6,978 nucleotides of DNA from Bacteroidales bacterium (lineage in GTDB: Bacteria; Bacteroidota; Bacteroidia; Bacteroidales; P3). The translations under genes and the position numbers were made by a program. Below are positions 1-6,100 of the stretch, in pieces (the first letter of the stretch is position 1; the number at the start of each line of letters is the position of its first letter). The notes under the pieces are model-generated. The model did not search any database, was not told the DNA's origin, and was given only the letters and a program-made list of their open reading frames with translations. Location: assembly GCA_017647065.1 (NCBI GenBank), contig JAGCLI010000306.1, positions 1 to 6,978 of the forward strand. The letters run 5' to 3'.

Positions 1-130
1 TATTTCTTTGTTTTTTGAAAATATTTCTTTGCTTTTTTTAATTTTTTCTTAGTTTTTTTGGTGCAATAGATATTTTTTTTCTACCTTTGTGAGCTTTAAA
101 AAAAATATTTATTAACCAAAATTTAATGTT
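1..130. other. T-rich intergenic leader region
   Basis: No coding sequence is supported here: both strands are dominated by T or A runs and lack usable frames. The first 60 bases are mostly T runs, with the decamer TATTTCTTTG present twice (1-10 and 22-31). Homopolymers include T7 at 33-39 and 53-59, T8 at 73-80 and A8 at 98-105. No hairpin that would make a terminator for an upstream gene was seen. The region holds the promoter of the adhesin gene and its short untranslated leader. Confidence 0.7.
57..89 (+). promoter_or_regulatory. Bacteroidota-type sigma-ABfr promoter (TTTG ... TACCTTTG)
   Basis: TACCTTTG at 82-89 matches the Bacteroidota -7 consensus TAnnTTTG exactly. TTTG at 57-60 fits the -33 element, with 21 bases between them, inside the usual spacing. 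Transcription would begin at roughly 95-100, giving a leader of about 30-35 bases. The spacer contains a T8 run (73-80). The -33 box is weakly informative because the region is full of T runs ending in G; the -7 box carries most of the weight. Confidence 0.65.
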
Positions 131-133
131 ATG
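113..133 (+). promoter_or_regulatory. Translation start region without Shine-Dalgarno
   Basis: The bases before ATG 131 are A/T-rich (AACCAAAATTTAATGTT) and contain no GGAGG-like sequence. This is normal for Bacteroidota, where A-rich, unstructured leaders often replace the Shine-Dalgarno. A second ATG at 126 lies in another frame and meets TGA at 132-134 after one codon (ATG TTA TGA), overlapping the true start codon. ATG 131 remains the start because only it enters the signal peptide and long frame. Confidence 0.6.
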
Positions 134-187
134 AAAAGATTATTATCTTTTGTTATGGCAATTATCTTTGCAATGCAGTTATCTGCA
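131..187 (+). other. Signal peptide, Sec / signal peptidase I type
   Basis: Residues 1-19 show a basic start (K2, R3), a hydrophobic core from L4 to about M15, and LSA before QQ, giving an A-x-A-like peptidase I site with predicted cleavage after A19. No Cys follows that would make it a lipoprotein signal. It sends the protein across the inner membrane; later export across the outer membrane would need another system, by analogy type IX secretion. Confidence 0.85.
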
Positions 188-3100
188 CAGCAAGATTCTG
201 TTGCCATAGGATCGGGAACAGAAACTTCCCAAATAGGACCTGTACCAGGTTATTATGGGAATCACCGTTCTGTTCAACTTTATTCCTCTTCGGAATTAAA
301 TATGCCAATGGGGGGGGTAATAGAAGCTATATCATTTGAGTTAGCTGCTGTTTCAGGAACTACCTCTAACAGACAAGTTCGTATTTATATGAAAGAGATT
401 TCAGACACAACGTTGCCTGCAAATATGACTATAAATGAACTTGCAAATGATGCGTTTTTAGTTTATACCTCACCAGAGTCAGGGGAACCTTGTGTTGCTA
501 ATCAATGGTATAGATTTGATTTGCAATCACCATTTGTTTATTCTGGAGTAGGAAGTTTGTATGTCTTTTTAGAAGGCGATGGTTGTACTGCATCTGGAGG
601 TTGTGGTGTAAATGTAAAATACACAGCTAATACAGGCAAAGCTTGGACAAAGTGTTGGGATACAACAGTACCAACTCTTACATCTCCTATTGCAAGTAAT
701 AACTCTTACAGAGCAAATACAAGAATTTTCTATTCTGAAATTTCAGAAGATTATTGCTATCCTATTTCAGGTTTAACGCTAACTCCAAGTACGGAATCGG
801 TAGATTTAACTTGGACAAGTGATAATAACAATTTTGAAATCCAATATAAATTAAAGAGTGAAAGTTGGGATTCAGAAAATGTTGTAACGTTTAGCTCTTC
901 TACTACATCTGCAACAATAGATGAACTTTTACCTGCAACATTCTATTCTGTAAGAGTAAGAGCATTGTGCGCTGGTACAGAAAGTGTATGGATGAATGCT
1001 AACTTCAAAACTTCTTGTTTAGTTATTGAAGAACTTCCTTGGACTGAAACCTTTGAATCAGCTTGGGTTGATCCACATCTTCCTGGTACAATAGCGGCTC
1101 CAAATTGTTGGATAAATATCAATGGAGATGGAAACGCTACATATTACACTAAACCTTCTGCTGCATACGAAGGTAATGGTGTTTATATGTATGGATATAG
1201 TTCAGCTTCTTCTACAACTGCATCTTATGCTAATAAAGATTGGTTTATTACTCCTATTATAGAACTTACAGGTGAGGAAGCTCTTTCTTTCTATGCAAAG
1301 AAATCTTCTACTTCTTATTCTCCTGAGTTAAGAATATATGCTCTTGATGTTGCAACAAATGGAGATATGCTTTCGGCAGCAGATACTGTTAATTTTATTC
1401 TTATAGATTCATTAGCAGATCTTACTACTACATATGTTGAAAGAGATGTTATACTTTCTGGATTAGAAGGGGAGTATCGTTTAGCTTTTGTTAGAAATAA
1501 AACAATAGCTCATGGTGCTGTTTACTTTGACAATGTAACAGTTAAAATGGCACCTTCTTGCGAAAGAGTAACTAATTTAACTGCAACAGAAATTACAGAA
1601 ACTTCACTTTCTTTACAATGGGAAGGTAGTGATGCAACAGATTCTTATAAATTATACTATAAAGAAGAAAATGCTACTGATTGGACTATAATAGAAGATA
1701 TAACAGATAACTATTATACCTTAACAGATTTGCAATCAGGTACAGGTTATATTTTAAACGTAACTGCCGTTTGTGATAATGGAGCAGAAACAGGCTTTAT
1801 TATGGCAGGAAATTTAACCGTATCAACACATTGTCAAGTATATGAAGTGCCTTTCTTGGAAGACTTCACAATATATCCTGCGGGAGAGCTTGAATCTTGT
1901 TGGTTAGAAGCAAAAGGACAATGGGATTCTATTCAAGCGGGTGCAACTGTGTATGGTTATACTAATTTGTGGGGAGCTTATTCTTTATACGTTTTTGATG
2001 CTCACGCAAAAATCGAAAGTTATTCAACAAATAGAAAAGATTGGTTGATTACTCCAAACATTAACATAGGAGATGGAAGCGTAGAACAAGACTTAGTATT
2101 TGATATTGCTTATACAGATTGGGCTAATGCAAATCCTGTGGAAACATACGGACAACAAAAGTTTGCTATTATTGTTTCAACCGATGGAGGTGTGACTTGG
2201 GATTTTGAAAATGCGGTAATGTGGAAAGCAAATCCTACTCCAGAAACTAATGAAAGAAATATAGAAGAACTTACAAACATTCCTCAAAGATTGAAATTTA
2301 ATCTTACAGAATTAGGATATACAGGAGTAATTAGAGTAGGTTTCTATGTGGAAAGTCTTGTTTCAGGAGGCGATAATGATGTTCACATTGACAATGTTAT
2401 GATTACAGAACATATTGACTGTAATGATATGGTTGGAGCTCCTATTGTAAGTGCAAGTTCTTTAAATGCTGTTGCAGTATCGTGGAATGCCGAAGAGCAT
2501 GAAGCAGCAACAGGTTGGAATATTTCTTATGTAGAAGGTACTACTAACGATGATCCTGAAAATGGAACAATAGTTTCTGTACCATACGGAAGCGCAATGC
2601 CTTATGTAGTTGAAGGTTTGACTGAGGGAGTAACTTATGCATTCAGTGTACAATATGACTGTGGAGGTGCTTGGTCTCCTTCTGCAGCAATTCCTTTGCC
2701 TGAAAGTTTAGATATGTTTGCAACAATTCCTTACACTCATGATTTTGAAGATTTAGATGAAAATGCGAATTGGACTATAACAAACAATACTTATAATAAT
2801 AGATGGTTTATTGGACACCCTGCAAACGTAGCATTAGAAGGTAATATGCTTTATGTTAGCGACTATGTAGCGGATTCAACAGGAGCTAATTCTACTTATG
2901 ATAATAGTTCTTCTGCTTCATACGTGTTTGCAAGCAGATTAATTCAATTTGATGAAAGCTTAGCATACGAAATTTCTTTTGATTATAGTGTACTGGGAGA
3001 AAGTACATACGATTTTATAAAAGTAGCACTTAGACCTTGGAATGAATCTTATGTAGGAATTACTGCTGCACCAACTTGGACAGTAGCAGGAGCTGTTCAA

Positions 3101-6100
3101 GAAGGATTTGAATATGCAGGAGGTATTACTAAATTTAATCTTGATACAACAGGAGCAAGAGGAAGTATTATTGTTGATGGAGCAGTTGCTAATAATTCAT
3201 TACAACAATTGGTTTTCGCTTGGAGAAATGACGGTTCAGGAGGTACTATGTCTCCTGTAATAGTAGATAATATTTCGGTAATACCGATTAATTGTCTTTC
3301 TCCTAATGATTTTTGGTTATCAGAAGATGGAAGGGAACTAACTTCTCTTTCTTTTGATATTTCACCTCGTACAGGAGATTCTTTTGAAATTCAATATCAA
3401 GCATATTCTGATACAACATGGCAATCAGTTATTACATCAGATACATCAGAAGTAGAAATTTCTGAACTTCTTCCAGGAACGATGTATAGATTTAGAGTAA
3501 GAGCTATTTGCGATGGAGAGCTTACAAACTTTACAGAAGAAAAACTTTACGAAACTCTTTGTCCTGTAATTACAATAGATGATGAAACTCCATACATTGA
3601 AGACTTTGTAATTGCAAATTGGTTCCGTTCAGGAAATGTAACTTCACCTAATGCATACGCACCTGTATGTTGGTTTAACGTAGATGCAGGTTCTACTTCT
3701 TATCGTTGGCAAAGTTCTACAACAGAACCTTATTCTGGTGAAAAATATGCTCAACTTTACTTAACAACAGCAACAGCTGTGGATTGGTTGATTACTCCTA
3801 TATTTGATTTAGCAGGAACAGAAACTTTATCATTCTTTGCAAAACATACATTAACTGCAGCAGGTGCACAAAGTGCTGTGAAGATAATGTATTATAGCGT
3901 TGATGAAAATGGAGATATGAGTTCTGCTGCGGATACAGCGTTATTTGTTAATTTAGAAGATAAAAACTTAACAAATGAATATACTCCTTATGATGTGTTA
4001 TTGTCTGATTTAACACCAGGTCAATATCGTTTAGCATTCTTGGTTTCTCAAACTGCAACAACATCTCATTACATTAGAATAGATAATGTAAAAATAGCAA
4101 ATATATCTTGTCCTCGTCCAACAGGAGAAGTAGTTGTGTCAAACGTAACTCCAAATACTGCAACAGTTTCTTGGACAGATGAAACTAATACAGCATGGAA
4201 TGTTTACTATAAAGCAGAAGGCGATTCAACATATCAAATGGTTTCTTCTACTGAACCAACAGCAGAGTTAACAGACTTAACATCTCATACTTATTATGAT
4301 GTTTATGTAGTTGGAAGTTGTGGAGATGAAGAATCAGAACCAACAGTAATTGCTACATTTATGACTTCTTGTGATTATATAACAGAACTTCCTTTCTTTG
4401 AAGGTTTTGAAGATGTTTTCGTTACAGAAGGTTTAAGTAATGCAGAAGCACCTGCTTGTTGGTTAAACTACAATGGTGGATATAGTTCTACATCTTATAT
4501 TTGGAAACGTACAACAACAGCATCGTATGTTTATGAAGGAGGAGCATCACTTTATTCTTCTGCTACATCAACCTCACCAGGAAATAATGATTGGATTGTA
4601 ACTCCTGTTATATCTAACGAAGGTGGAGCAGTTTTAAGATTTTTTGCAAAAGTTTCTTCAACAACATCAGTACCGGGAATAACACTTAGATATTTAGACG
4701 TAACAACTCATGGAGACGTTACAGGACTTGCAGACACAGCAAACTTTGTAACAATAGGTACAATAGATGGTTTAACTACAACATTTGCTGAATATGAATA
4801 TATACTTGCTGATTTACCAGCAACATATCGTTTAGCATTTGTAAGACAAGATGTGGTTGGTACAAGCGTGTATATGGATAATTTATCTATTGTTGAAATA
4901 CCTACATGTTTCAGACCAGATCCTGCATCAGTTACTATAAGTGAAATTACACAAAATACAGCAACAGTTTCTTGGACAGATTCAGATGAAAACAATACTA
5001 CTTGGACTGTATATTATAAAGCAGAAAGTGAAGAAGAATTCTTGTCAGTTACAACAACTGAAACAACAGTTGAATTGACAGATTTAGTTTCAGGAGTTGC
5101 ATACGAAGTTTATGTAGTAACAGTTTGTAGTGACAACTCTGAATCAGATGCAACATATACAGAATCATTCTATACATTACAAGAATCAGTTGAATTACCA
5201 TACACTTGCGACTTTGAAGAAGAAGGAGATCATGGTTGGTTGATAAAGAATGGAACATTAGTAAATCAGTGGCATGTTGGAACACCAACAGGAGCAACAA
5301 GTTCTTCGTTATTCATTTCAAATGATAATGGAACAACAGCAACTTATGCTCACTCTGCATCTGTTGTAGTGGCGGAAAAATTATTCCAATTAGGAACAAC
5401 AGATTCTGTAAGAATTAGTTTTGACCTTACAGTAGGAGGAGAAAGTTCATTCGACTACTTAAAGGTTTATTGGTTACCTGCCGATACAACTTACTATCCA
5501 GCAAGCACTGCATACTATGGAAATAGTGGTTATGTTAATAATGTGATAATGAATAGTTACACAGGATCATCAAACTATCGTTTTGTTAACTTACTTTCTG
5601 GAACACAAAATATGAGTGTTACATTAGAAAACAATCCAAATGAGTTAAGAAAACTTGTATTTGTATGGAAGAATGATGGCGGTGGAGGAAACCAACAAGG
5701 AGCTATTATAGATAATATAATGGTTGAGCCAATAGGAGAAGAAATCACTTGTACAAAACCTGTGGAAGCATCAGTAGTTGCATCAGAAATAACAGAATCT
5801 TCTGCAACAATTTCTTGGCAAGACAATGATGAATCACACTCTGCTTGGAATGTATATTACAAGGCAAGTAGTGAAGAAGAATTCTCATCACTTATGGCAA
5901 GTGAAACATCAATTGAACTTACAGGTTTAACACAATCAGAATTGTATCAAGTTTACGTAACAACAAATTGTGGAGGAGAAGAATCTGCTTCAACAGATAC
6001 TATTTCATTCTATACATTACAAGAATCAGTTGAATTACCATACTCTTGTGACTTTGAAGAAGAAGGAACAAATGGTTGGTTATTGAAAAATGGAACTTGT

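Noticed and set aside
1..31. TATTTCTTTG repeated at 1-10 and 22-31 as an operator
   Set aside because: Only two copies in a T-rich, low-complexity stretch; chance is enough to explain it.
1..60. Possible terminator or 3' end of an upstream gene
   Set aside because: There are T runs but no stable hairpin before them, and no coding frame on either strand that could be assigned to a neighbour.
2462..2653. Minus-strand ORF of 63 codons
   Set aside because: It is antisense to FnIII-3 of the long + strand frame, has no recognisable domain, signal or promoter, and its composition is just the complement of the real codons.
4708..4995. Minus-strand ORF of 95 codons
   Set aside because: Antisense to the end of J5 and the start of FnIII-6; the long Ser/Val-rich product mirrors the repeated Thr/Ser/Ala codons on the + strand.
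5049..5300. Minus-strand Leu-rich ORF, repeated in kind at 6000-6200
   Set aside because: The two look alike only because the + strand is tandemly duplicated (840-base offset). The Leu-rich low-complexity product is a shadow, not a conserved membrane protein.
5575..5826. Minus-strand ORF of 83 codons
   Set aside because: Antisense to J6 and the start of FnIII-7, with no independent coding signal.
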